From: Cycloclasticus sp. | GTDB lineage: Bacteria; Pseudomonadota; Gammaproteobacteria; Methylococcales; Cycloclasticaceae | Length of the DNA stretch: 13,267 bases | Direction: 5' to 3' | NCBI GenBank assembly: GCA_012960055.1 | Contig: DUCA01000183.1 | Span: 1-13,267, forward strand | Part shown: positions 7,333 through 13,267 of the stretch, piece by piece | Position numbering within the stretch: the first letter of the stretch is position 1 | Layout: each line of letters starts with the position of its first letter | Translations under genes and position numbers: made by a program | The notes under the pieces: generated by a model | Database searches by the model: none | What the model was told of the DNA's origin: nothing | What the model saw: the letters and a program-made list of their open reading frames with translations, nothing else

Positions 7333-7952
7333 TGCGTTAGTTTTCTTAATAAATCGGCGTAAATCTTTTTAGAAACCTCATCATTAACCGGCACACCATC
7401 TTTATTCTGCACTTCTACAGCAACACCGTCGGAATACTCATCAAAACTAACAAGATAAACACTCGCTGAACTGCTTTTCCAAAACGCCAAAGAAGGCAAC
7501 ATACCTAACTTACTTTCTCCATCACTGATGTTTAGATAAATGACACCGTCATCACGATTTTTGTCTTCAACATCATAGGCTAGCGCTCCAAGCGCTCCCA
7601 GTGTCTTACGCCAAGTATTTCGAAAACCATCATGGACTAACAAATACGAAGCGTTGCCAACAAGAACGATTTTCGCTGTCGTAGGCGCTTCATCAATCAA
7701 TGCGGGGGTTTGAACCACTGCATTTTTCTTAGCTACAGACACGGTTCCTCGTACACCACCATCGTATTCATCTTGGGTTTGCCCGGCTGTTAATTCAGGC
7801 GGCATTTCTAATGAGGGCAGTTCGTACGCTCTTTTGTAGGATTCTTTTTGATCCACAAATACACCGTCCATTGACGGCATACTGCCGCATGCACTCAGAC
7901 CAAAAGACACCACGCCAATACAACTTAATTTCAATACTGTTTGAATACTCAT
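7329..7952 (-). CDS. bamC: BamC-like lipoprotein, short form
   Basis: BamC (NlpB) is an accessory lipoprotein of the BAM complex that inserts beta-barrel proteins into the outer membrane. Seen: a lipoprotein signal with lipobox LSAC, giving Cys22 as the lipidated residue, followed by Gly23, which fits outer-membrane sorting. Next comes an extended segment with YKRAYELPSLEMPPEL (39-54), the family signature that in E. coli wraps around BamD. The rest (about 75-207) is one helix-grip-like domain, including LLVHDGFRNTWRKTLGALGA. E. coli BamC has 344 residues and two helix-grip domains; this one, at 207, has room for one. It lies 22 bases after dapA, as in E. coli and Pseudomonas. AGGGAAGAG just before ATG 7952 is a good ribosome site. 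Position and lipobox make the call reliable despite low sequence conservation. Confidence 0.88.
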   Translation of the reverse strand: MSIQTVLKLSCIGVVSFGLSACGSMPSMDGVFVDQKESYKRAYELPSLEMPPELTAGQTQDEYDGGVRGTVSVAKKNAVVQTPALIDEAPTTAKIVLVGNASYLLVHDGFRNTWRKTLGALGALAYDVEDKNRDDGVIYLNISDGESKLGMLPSLAFWKSSSASVYLVSFDEYSDGVAVEVQNKDGVPVNDEVSKKIYADLLRKLTQ

Positions 7953-7974
7953 TACTCTTCCCTTTTAATCGTCG

Positions 7975-8844
7975 TTATTCCGCTGCGCTCATTGCTTGTT
8001 TAACAAGTGCTTCACAATCACTCGTTAGCCATGTCATTGGCAAACGAATACCTTCCTCAATTAACCCCATCTCACACACCGCCCACTTAACGGGAATAGG
8101 GCTGGCCTGCACGAACAAATCGTTATGTAACGGTTGCAGTGTCGCATCTATTGCCCTGGCACCTTCTGCATCACCCGCTAACGCTTTTTCACACATTTGA
8201 TGGCTCTTTGCTGGCGCAACATTGCCGGTTACCGTAATGGAACCTTTTGCACCCATTAAAATCAACTCGCATGATGTCGCATCATCACCTGAATACACGG
8301 CGAAATTATCATCGCTTAATGCTAACAACGCTTTACCCACGTCCCTGTCGCCGGTGGCGTCTTTAACACCGACAATATTCGGCACACCTTTAAGCTTTGC
8401 CACTGTTTCCGGCAACATATCGCAGGCGGTTCTACCCGGGACATTATATAAAATTTGTGGAATATCAACCGCCGCGGCAATCGCTTTGTAATGCAGCACC
8501 AAGCCCTCTTGTGTCGGTTTGTTGTAATACGGCGTAACGAGCAAGCAAGCATCTGCACCGGCTTCAGCCGCGCAACGCGTCAATTCAATCGCTTCCGTTG
8601 TGGAGTTTGCACCGGTACCCGCAATCACCGGAATCCGCCCAGCCACCATCTCAACCACTTGACGAATAACGTGGCAATGCTCTTTTTTATTAAGTGTTGC
8701 TGATTCGCCCGTTGTACCCACGGCTACAATTGCATCGGTGCCTTGTTCGATATGAAACTCAATCAACTTTTTCAAACTCGCCACGTCTAGCGAGCCGTCT
8801 TCATGCATGGGAGTTACGAGTGCGACAATGCTGCCTTGAAACAT
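7975..8844 (-). CDS. dapA: 4-hydroxy-tetrahydrodipicolinate synthase
   Basis: Condenses pyruvate with aspartate-semialdehyde, the first committed step to diaminopimelate and lysine, needed for peptidoglycan and protein. It is a 289-residue TIM-barrel enzyme. All key residues fall at E. coli numbers: Schiff-base Lys161 (GVKDATGD), the proton-relay residues Thr44, Thr45, Tyr107 and Tyr133, and Arg138 in PGRTA for the carboxylate. Start chosen at ATG 8844, giving MFQGSIVAL like E. coli MFTGSIVAI, with GGA seven bases upstream. A TTG four codons earlier (8856) would add MDSI and is less likely. It is the first gene of the probable operon dapA-bamC-MBL-purL and is divergent from bcp. Control probably lies in the 8845-9000 region, where a perfect minus-strand TATAAT is seen. 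Confidence 0.97.
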   Translation of the reverse strand: MFQGSIVALVTPMHEDGSLDVASLKKLIEFHIEQGTDAIVAVGTTGESATLNKKEHCHVIRQVVEMVAGRIPVIAGTGANSTTEAIELTRCAAEAGADACLLVTPYYNKPTQEGLVLHYKAIAAAVDIPQILYNVPGRTACDMLPETVAKLKGVPNIVGVKDATGDRDVGKALLALSDDNFAVYSGDDATSCELILMGAKGSITVTGNVAPAKSHQMCEKALAGDAEGARAIDATLQPLHNDLFVQASPIPVKWAVCEMGLIEEGIRLPMTWLTSDCEALVKQAMSAAE

Positions 8845-8919
8845 AATTGAATCCAAATTTAAACGAAAAATTTAATGGCTCACTCAAAGACCTGCTTCGA
8901 ATAGCTAAATAAGCCGATT

Positions 8920-8925
8920 ATTATA
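8920..8925 (-). promoter_or_regulatory. Candidate -10 element of the dapA operon
   Basis: A perfect TATAAT on the minus strand, 75 bases before the dapA ATG. Seventeen bases upstream is TTAGTC (8948-8943), a poor -35 that lies within the inverted repeat at 8941-8959. A weak -35 overlapping a symmetric element fits a regulated promoter, but no regulator is identified. Confidence 0.5.
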
Positions 8926-8940
8926 CATACATCAGCACTA

Positions 8941-8959
8941 CAGACTAAAAATCAGTCTG
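8941..8959. promoter_or_regulatory. Inverted repeat between the dapA and bcp promoters, possible operator
   Basis: CAGACT and AGTCTG are perfect complements around a seven-base A-rich centre. The repeat lies between the two predicted -10 elements, covers the -35 zone of the dapA promoter and runs into the extended -10 of bcp. A dimeric regulator here could act on both genes. I do not recognise the half-site. Confidence 0.4.
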
Positions 8960-8966
8960 CTAAAAT
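8958..8966 (+). promoter_or_regulatory. Extended -10 promoter element of bcp
   Basis: TGC followed by TAAAAT: a TGn extended -10 next to a hexamer with five of six consensus bases, 34 bases before the bcp ATG. The -35 zone has no good match, which is common for extended -10 promoters. The bcp ribosome site AGGA is at 8991-8994, six bases before ATG 9001. Confidence 0.5.
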
Positions 8967-9000
8967 AGCGCCAAAATAAATCAATTTTATAGGACATTCC

Positions 9001-9468
9001 ATGAACATCGTTCAATTAAACCAACCCGTTGCAGAATTTACCTGCACCACAACGGCACTAGACGCACTCACACTAAGCAGTTTAAAAGGCAAAAACGTCG
9101 TTATCTATTTTTACCCGAAAGACAACACACCAGGCTGCACACAAGAAGGACAAGATTTCCGTGATCACTACAGCGAGTTCCAAGCGGCTAATACAGAAAT
9201 TTTTGGCGTCTCTCGCGACTCTGTTCGCGTGCATAACGGCTTTAAAGAAAAACACAGCTTCCCGTTTGATTTAATCAGCGACCCTGACGAATCATTTTGC
9301 AAATTGTTTGACGTTATCAAACTTAAAAAATTGTACGGCAAAGAATACATGGGTATTGAACGCAGCACCTTTTTAATCAATGCCGAAGGCGTTCTCGTTC
9401 AGGAGTGGCGTAAGGTTAAAGTAAAAGAACACGTGAGCGAAGTATTAGCAGCGGTAACCGCGCTATAG
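9001..9468 (+). CDS. bcp: Thioredoxin-dependent thiol peroxidase, Bcp/PrxQ family
   Basis: Reduces hydrogen peroxide and organic or lipid hydroperoxides in the cytoplasm, with thioredoxin or glutaredoxin as the usual reductant. The 155-residue length is normal for the family. The peroxidatic cysteine is Cys46 in the motif TPGCT (43-47), preceded by VIYFYPKDN (34-42) with the conserved YP. Arg121 in GIERSTFLI is the expected active-site arginine. E. coli Bcp has a resolving cysteine five residues after the peroxidatic one. Here that position, 51, is Gln in CTQEGQDFRD, so the protein lacks it. The other cysteines are Cys15 and Cys100. A good ribosome site (AGGA, six bases before ATG) fixes the start. 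It is divergent from dapA and convergent with the two-BON gene, with three bases between stops. E. coli has gcvR between dapA and bcp; it is absent here. Confidence 0.95.
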   Translation: MNIVQLNQPVAEFTCTTTALDALTLSSLKGKNVVIYFYPKDNTPGCTQEGQDFRDHYSEFQAANTEIFGVSRDSVRVHNGFKEKHSFPFDLISDPDESFCKLFDVIKLKKLYGKEYMGIERSTFLINAEGVLVQEWRKVKVKEHVSEVLAAVTAL

Positions 9469-9474
9469 CGGTTA
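9451..9474. repeat. Hairpin between the convergent stops of bcp and the BON gene
   Basis: TAACCGC (9455-9461) pairs perfectly with GCGGTTA (9468-9474) around a six-base loop that contains the end of bcp. A third arm, GCGGT (9451-9455), could pair instead with ACCGC (9457-9461). No U-run follows in either direction, so this is not a standard intrinsic terminator. It could act as a weak bidirectional stop or RNA end stabiliser, or be chance within coding sequence. Confidence 0.35.
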
Positions 9475-10170
9475 AAACCTAAAAAGCGGCACCACGTTTG
9501 TAACGCCTGTTATGCCACCGACAAATTCTGTTGTTCGCTGGGCGCTTGATTGATTCAATTGATCGCCCAGTAAATACACGTATTGATCAGCAACAACGAC
9601 TTTAATCGTATCGACTTTTTGGATAACGCCTGAGTGCAATAATTGATTCACAATGGTTGCGCGAAGCAGGTCATCGTCACTGCGCTCGACCTCGCTAACT
9701 GGGGTTGCTACGCGCACCTCGTTATAAAAACGATTAACGCTACTGCACTCTTCCGCCGTTTTGAGGTTAAAGCGCCGGCGATCATTGGCGGCCACTTTAG
9801 ACCCTTTTTTTCCACACACCTGTGCATTTGACGGCTCAACGTGACTCACATCGCCTCGTGTCCACCGCAAATGCGCTTCAGACAACACCAACTGCAACAC
9901 CTGGTCTTTTAACGCTTGGCTCGCCGCTTGTCCGGCAATTAGCACAGAGCCTCGATTACGCGAAACGACAATGTGCGTGTTGTTTCGCAAGGTATCACTG
10001 CGTAATAAAGCCGTATCGACCTTAAATTCAAATGCCGCGTCTTTTAGCTGGCCTTCAATGCCAGTGGCATCGTCTTCAAATAATCGATCTGTAATGTCTG
10101 ACAACTCAAACGCCTGTGCGCTTGTCGCATAAAAAACCAGCACGTATAAAATATGTTGCAACAACTTCAT
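9472..10170 (-). CDS. Periplasmic protein with two BON domains, DolP/OsmY-like
   Basis: A 232-residue exported protein. Residues 1-20 form a Sec signal peptide ending AQA, with cleavage likely before Phe21. Two BON domains follow, about 40-105 and 168-230, joined by a basic, Cys-containing insert. The segment FYNEVRVATPV (148-158) and the final ITGVTNVVPLFRF (220-232) resemble the corresponding parts of E. coli DolP (YraP), which helps keep the outer membrane intact and supports BamA. BON domains generally bind phospholipid or peptidoglycan-associated surfaces. Unlike DolP there is no lipobox, so it is probably soluble in the periplasm. Cys119 and Cys142 could form a disulfide. AAAGGG six bases before ATG 10170 is a good ribosome site. 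The gene lies 26 bases after the PerM-like gene and is probably the last gene of that operon. Confidence 0.82.
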   Translation of the reverse strand: MKLLQHILYVLVFYATSAQAFELSDITDRLFEDDATGIEGQLKDAAFEFKVDTALLRSDTLRNNTHIVVSRNRGSVLIAGQAASQALKDQVLQLVLSEAHLRWTRGDVSHVEPSNAQVCGKKGSKVAANDRRRFNLKTAEECSSVNRFYNEVRVATPVSEVERSDDDLLRATIVNQLLHSGVIQKVDTIKVVVADQYVYLLGDQLNQSSAQRTTEFVGGITGVTNVVPLFRF

Positions 10171-10196
10171 AACGAACCCTTTGTAAAGAATTTAAA

Positions 10197-11258
10197 TCAG
10201 CTTTCTATTGCATCGTGCCGACTAGGCCATGCGACAAGAACGGCTTGTACCAGAGTCGCTAACGGAATGGCGAAAAACACACCCCAAAAACCCCATACGC
10301 CACCGAAAAATAAAATAGCGACGATAATCGCAACCGGGTGCAGATTAACGACTTCAGAAAACAACAACGGCACCAGCACATAACCATCTAGCGCTTGAAT
10401 AATTAAGAATACCGTCGTCAAATAAACGAACGCATTCCCCCAATTCCACTGCACATACGCGACAAGTAAAACAGGAATAGTCACCACCGTTGCACCCACG
10501 TAAGGCACCAATACGGACAAACCCACCAAAAAGCTCAACAACATTGCATAGTGCAAATCTAGCAAACTAAAGGCAACAAAACACGTCAACCAAACAATCA
10601 GAATTTCCCAAATTTTACCCCTGACATAATTCGCAATTTGCTGATTAACGTTGACCCAAACTTCCGTGGTTAGACGGCTATTACTGGGTAAAAAACCGGC
10701 AAACCATTTAACGATATCTGCTTTATCCATCAAGAAAAAGAACACCATCATCGGCACCAATAGCAAGTAGACAATCAATGCCACAATATTCAGCACAGAC
10801 GCTGCTGAAAAAGACAGCAAGCCTTGTCCGTATTTAATCGCCTCGGAACTCACTTGGCCAAAAATTAGCGTGACTTGCTCTTTAGTAATGAAATTCGGAT
10901 ATTTTTCTGGCAGCGCCATAAATAAATCAACGCCCTGGTTTAACATACTCGGCAATTGCTGCACCAATTCCACCGCCTGAATAGACAGCAATGGTATTAA
11001 GCCGAAAATCATGTATGACAGTAATGCCATAAATAAGCTGAACGAGCAGATAACGGCTAGTTTTCTAGCCAAGCCAATTGATTGGAACTTAGCTACCATA
11101 CCTTCTAATAGGTAAGCAATAACGATGCTCGCCAAGACCGGCGACAACACGTCACCCACCCATAAAATAACCACAAACCCAAACAACAAGGTGCCAACCA
11201 AGGCTAACGCCTCGGGGTTCCCCATCGCTCGGTTAAACCACTGTTTTATTTGTTCCAT
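10197..11258 (-). CDS. perM: AI-2E family transporter, PerM-like
   Basis: An inner-membrane protein of 353 residues, the same length as E. coli PerM. It has about eight hydrophobic segments, with the usual long soluble stretch (about 90-150) between the third and fourth. Seen: the family-typical VPYVGATVV (about two-thirds along) and the C-terminal HPVAIIVAILFFGG and GVFFAIPLATLV. Family members include the proposed autoinducer-2 exporter TqsA and several Na+/H+ antiporters; for PerM the transported substrate is unknown, so the family name should not be read as proof of AI-2 transport. It lies between the Cys/His-rich membrane protein (19 bases upstream) and the two-BON gene (26 bases downstream), all on one strand. 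In E. coli perM lies elsewhere, about 12 genes from bcp and next to bepA. The symbol rests on length and motif likeness. Confidence 0.88.
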   Translation of the reverse strand: MEQIKQWFNRAMGNPEALALVGTLLFGFVVILWVGDVLSPVLASIVIAYLLEGMVAKFQSIGLARKLAVICSFSLFMALLSYMIFGLIPLLSIQAVELVQQLPSMLNQGVDLFMALPEKYPNFITKEQVTLIFGQVSSEAIKYGQGLLSFSAASVLNIVALIVYLLLVPMMVFFFLMDKADIVKWFAGFLPSNSRLTTEVWVNVNQQIANYVRGKIWEILIVWLTCFVAFSLLDLHYAMLLSFLVGLSVLVPYVGATVVTIPVLLVAYVQWNWGNAFVYLTTVFLIIQALDGYVLVPLLFSEVVNLHPVAIIVAILFFGGVWGFWGVFFAIPLATLVQAVLVAWPSRHDAIES

Positions 11259-11277
11259 TCGTTTTTAACTTAATCAA

Positions 11278-11736
11278 TTAAAGCGGCCAGTCGCCGATAA
11301 ACACAAAGTAGGGGTAGCCTTGTAAATAACCTGACAGCCAAGCCGTTATAGCTGCTGCAAACGTGAACCCAATCAAACCAACAACAGTGCGTTGGATAAA
11401 TTCTAATGCAGACGCTTTTTGTTGAATACCCGCCCAGGCGAAATCACGCATATCATAACCCGAGCCAGACGGTTTAACGGATAATAAAAAGCCTATCAAC
11501 ACAGCCAAACCTACTGACGCAGTTCCACCGATAGTTGAGACACACCAAGGACACCAATGAACAGCGCTGGGTTTATGGGAATTACAATGACTATCCAGCC
11601 CTGCCCACGGCCAAGTACAACCACAATCAAACAAATAACCACAGAGAGGGGTAATCAAAACTAACGCCACTATAATGGTGAATATTCCCGCTGGATATCG
11701 AACCGAATTTAAACCAACCACCTTAATTTTTTCCAT
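11278..11736 (-). CDS. Uncharacterised membrane protein with a Cys/His-rich loop
   Basis: A 152-residue protein I cannot assign to a family. Three hydrophobic segments are visible, about 16-37, 68-87 and 118-137. Between the first two is a loop dense in possible metal ligands or disulfide cysteines: Cys38, Cys40, His50, Cys51, His54, His60, Cys62 and Cys65, including FDCGCTWPW (36-44) and HWCPWC (60-65). Positive residues at the N-terminus and in the 88-117 loop place both on the cytoplasmic side, so the Cys/His loop and the C-terminus (YPYFVFIGDWPL) would face the periplasm (inference). It is the first gene of a probable operon with the PerM-like and two-BON genes and is divergent from a broken cation exporter. 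No ribosome site precedes ATG 11736. A role in metal handling or thiol redox is possible but unproven. Confidence 0.75.
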   Translation of the reverse strand: MEKIKVVGLNSVRYPAGIFTIIVALVLITPLCGYLFDCGCTWPWAGLDSHCNSHKPSAVHWCPWCVSTIGGTASVGLAVLIGFLLSVKPSGSGYDMRDFAWAGIQQKASALEFIQRTVVGLIGFTFAAAITAWLSGYLQGYPYFVFIGDWPL

Positions 11737-11848
11737 TATTATTTTATGTGTGAATATTACGCTTTATTGCCATAGTTTCAAGCCGGACAAGGCTTTACAG
11801 TCAAGCACAACATCCGCACGCTTCTCCTTTAACTCATCGCAATCAACC

Positions 11849-12525
11849 ATGTCGACATCATCTTCTAAAAGAAGTCATCTACGCTGCGCTAGTCGGCAAC
11901 ACGCTTATTTCAATTACTAAATTTATCGCCGCTTTTTATTCGGGTAGCTCAGCGATGCTATCAGAAGGCATACATTCGCTGGTTGATATCGGCAACCAAG
12001 GCTTGCTGCTGTACGGTTTAAAGAAAGCTCAACAATATACGGATGCACAATTTCCATTTGATCACGGCAAAGAGATTTATTTCTGGAGTTTCATTGTCGC
12101 TATTCTTATCTTTGCCGTCGGCGCGGGCGTTTCTATCTACGATAGGTGTTCATCATATTATTATTCCCACACCGATGGGTAATCCAACGTTAAGTTTTTA
12201 TGTCTTAGGCTTGGCATTGTTATTTGAAGGTGCGCATGGTTTTTTTGCATTCCAAGCATTCACCCACAGCAAAGGCAAATGGAGCTACATTGAAGCGGTC
12301 AAACGCGGCAAAGATCCGTCTATGTTCGTGGTGCTATTTGAAGACTCTGCCGCCATGCTGGGTCTAGTCGTTGCCTTTATCGGCATCGGCATTTCTCACC
12401 TAACTGGCAACCCTGTTTATGACGGCATGGACTTACACATCAAGCAAAGCTGCCCAACCGTTAAACGTGCATTTATTGAAGCCGAAGCGTGGAGCGCTTT
12501 AACCGCTAGGCATCAACACCACTAA
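11849..12525 (+). pseudogene. Broken cation diffusion facilitator (CDF) transporter
   Basis: Remnant of a metal-cation/proton antiporter of the CDF family, which exports Zn2+, Co2+, Fe2+ or similar. It reads in three frames. It starts MSTSSSK at ATG 11849. A shift in the AAAA at 11867-11870 leads into KEVIYAALVGN and a long intact stretch with SGSSAMLSEGIHSLVDIGNQ, containing the TM2 His/Asp of the metal site. A second shift at 12141-12144 (GATAGG where GAAGG is expected) restores SIY-EGVHHIIIP in the third frame, which runs through FEDSAAMLGL to GNPVYDG. There about 85-90 residues are missing: the next residues, MDLHIKQ and FIEAEAWSA, belong to the C-terminal domain. The loss keeps the frame and ends at TAA 12523. 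About 225 codons remain of roughly 300. No ribosome site is seen before the ATG. The family call is firm; the metal is unknown. Confidence 0.88.
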
Positions 12526-12569
12526 GAAAAATACTCGACTTTGAGGCCCACGTTCAAAAAGCCGAACTC

Positions 12570-13153
12570 ATGCTTTGCAACATTGACCCTACTCTTAAAC
12601 AAATCATTCGAGATGGATCCACATTTGACAGCACTCCGTTTATGAACCAGCCCTTTGAGGCTTTAGTTCACGCCGTCATTTCGCAGCAATTATCGATAAA
12701 GTCGGCTACCGCAATTCGACAACGAGTGCATGCGCTCTTGCCTAAAAACGACATCAGCATCCATGCATTCAACCAAATATCCCTGGCCGATTATAAAAAA
12801 GCCGGCTTATCTGAGGCTAAGACAAACACCATCCAAGGTCTTATTCCTTTTGCCCTAGATAAGACTAACGACTTCAATCAACTACACACTTACCCAAATA
12901 AACAAGTCAAAGAACGTTTACGCCAATTAAAAGGCGTTGGTCCTTGGACGGTTGATGTTTTTTTAATGTTTAGTCTAAAGCGGTTAGATATTTTGCTTCA
13001 GGCGACCTAGGTTTGAGAAAGGCCATTAAATCACTGTACGCGCTAGACCAACTTCCGAGTCCAGGCGAATGTGACGTGATTGCAAAAAAATGGCAACCCT
13101 ATCGCAGCATTGCCGCGTGGCACCTGCGGTGCCTGTGGCGACTGGTCGACTAA
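12570..13153 (+). pseudogene. Frameshifted DNA-3-methyladenine glycosylase II (AlkA-like, HhH-GPD)
   Basis: Remnant of a base-excision repair enzyme that removes alkylated purines. Seen: FEALVHAVISQQLSIKSA, KAGLSEAKTNTIQGL and the helix-hairpin-helix LKGVGPWTVDVFLMFSL, all typical of the family. At 12991-12994 one T seems lost: the frame stops at TAG 13008, while the next frame continues FASGDLGLRKAI and PYRSIAAWHL to TAA 13151. The catalytic aspartate of HhH-GPD glycosylases corresponds to the Asp of SGDLG, beyond the shift, so the 146-residue product would lack it. A further oddity is an apparent three-residue insertion near the end (WHLRCLWRL where family members read about W-LWRL). Coding likeness extends upstream of ATG 12570 (DFEAHVQKAEL) in a frame open from 12510 but without an ATG, so the native start may also be gone. 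Confidence 0.85.
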
Positions 13154-13267
13154 CTTTGTTTTTTAGTCCTCAACTGCAGTAACAATCCACCAACAATCAA
13201 AGTCGCACCGACGCCCAAGGTAACAGTAAAGGCTTCATTCAACCAAATACTAGACGACAAAATACCC
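13150..13267 (-). CDS. DMT/EamA family transporter, C-terminal end only
   Basis: The last 38 codons of a gene that enters from the right edge and stops at TAG 13152-13150. The visible residues contain WLNEAFTVTLGVGATLIVGG and then a short basic tail (LRTKKQS). A Trp-Leu-x-Glu motif followed by a final glycine-rich membrane helix and a basic end is how EamA-domain drug/metabolite transporters finish. The substrate cannot be judged. Its stop codon overlaps the TAA of the alkA remnant by two bases on the other strand, so the two genes converge with no spacer. Confidence 0.65.
   Translation of the reverse strand, partial: GILSSSIWLNEAFTVTLGVGATLIVGGLLLQLRTKKQS

Noticed and set aside
8845..8856. 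TTG 8856 as the dapA start
   Set aside because: ATG 8844 matches the family N-terminus, has GGA seven bases upstream, and puts all active-site residues on E. coli numbering.
9455..9480. Bidirectional intrinsic terminator between bcp and the BON gene
   Set aside because: The seven-pair stem is real, but neither strand has a U-run after it.
12043..12525. A 160-codon frame starting at ATG 12043 as an independent gene
   Set aside because: Its first 34 codons are an out-of-frame reading of the CDF gene; only from about 12145 does it carry CDF sequence. It is the third segment of one broken gene.
11867..12995. All frameshifts at the right end as sequencing error
   Set aside because: Two lie in runs of four identical bases and could be errors, but the extra T in GATAGG is not in a run and the CDF internal deletion cannot be a base-call error. 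Raw reads would settle the rest.
1..13267. CRISPR array, tRNA, insertion sequence, prophage or toxin-antitoxin module
   Set aside because: No regularly spaced repeats, cloverleaf, transposase, terminal repeats with target duplication, integrase or paired toxin genes were seen on either strand.

Overview
The gene content and order point to a gammaproteobacterium of moderate G+C (mid-40s % by eye). The reasons are a dapA-bamC pair, a GreB-type cleavage factor, a single-chain PurL of enterobacterial length with its catalytic Cys at residue 1135, YchJ, a PerM-like protein of the same length as E. coli PerM, and Bcp next to dapA. The genus cannot be fixed from the sequence. Most of the window is conserved housekeeping chromosome, with a short decaying segment at the right end.

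Layout, left to right. (1) Positions 1-1006, minus strand: a two-gene overlapping unit of a DUF5519/'luciferase'-type protein followed by an aromatic-acid-type MFS transporter cut by the window edge. (2) Positions 1055-2027, plus strand: greB overlapping ychJ by 8 bases. (3) Positions 2028-2456: a spacer with a fair promoter, small inverted repeats and a doubtful 71-codon ORF, followed by a small membrane protein with a SHOCT tail (2457-2666). (4) Positions 2683-8844, minus strand: dapA, bamC, an MBL-fold hydrolase and purL, with gaps of 24 bases or less and one GTGA overlap, so probably one operon. It joins lysine/cell-wall precursor synthesis, outer-membrane assembly and purine synthesis. 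In E. coli and Pseudomonas purC follows this cluster; here the purine gene is purL. (5) Positions 8845-9000: divergent control region for dapA and bcp, with a perfect -10 for dapA, an extended -10 for bcp and an inverted repeat between them. (6) Positions 9001-9468, plus strand: bcp peroxiredoxin. (7) Positions 9472-11736, minus strand: a probable operon of a Cys/His-rich membrane protein, a PerM/AI-2E-family permease and a DolP-like two-BON periplasmic protein. (8) Positions 11849-13153, plus strand: two broken genes, a cation diffusion facilitator with two frameshifts and an internal in-frame deletion, and an AlkA-like 3-methyladenine DNA glycosylase with a frameshift just before its catalytic aspartate. 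(9) Positions 13150-13267, minus strand: the C-terminal end of a DMT/EamA transporter whose stop codon overlaps that of the alkA remnant.

No tRNA, rRNA, CRISPR array, insertion sequence, phage gene or convincing intrinsic terminator was seen. I did not find a clear new multi-gene system. The most promising leads are the uncharacterised Cys/His-rich membrane protein beside the broken metal transporter, the symmetric element in the dapA/bcp control region, the overlapping DUF5519-MFS pair, and the unexplained promoter plus small ORF at 2046-2366.
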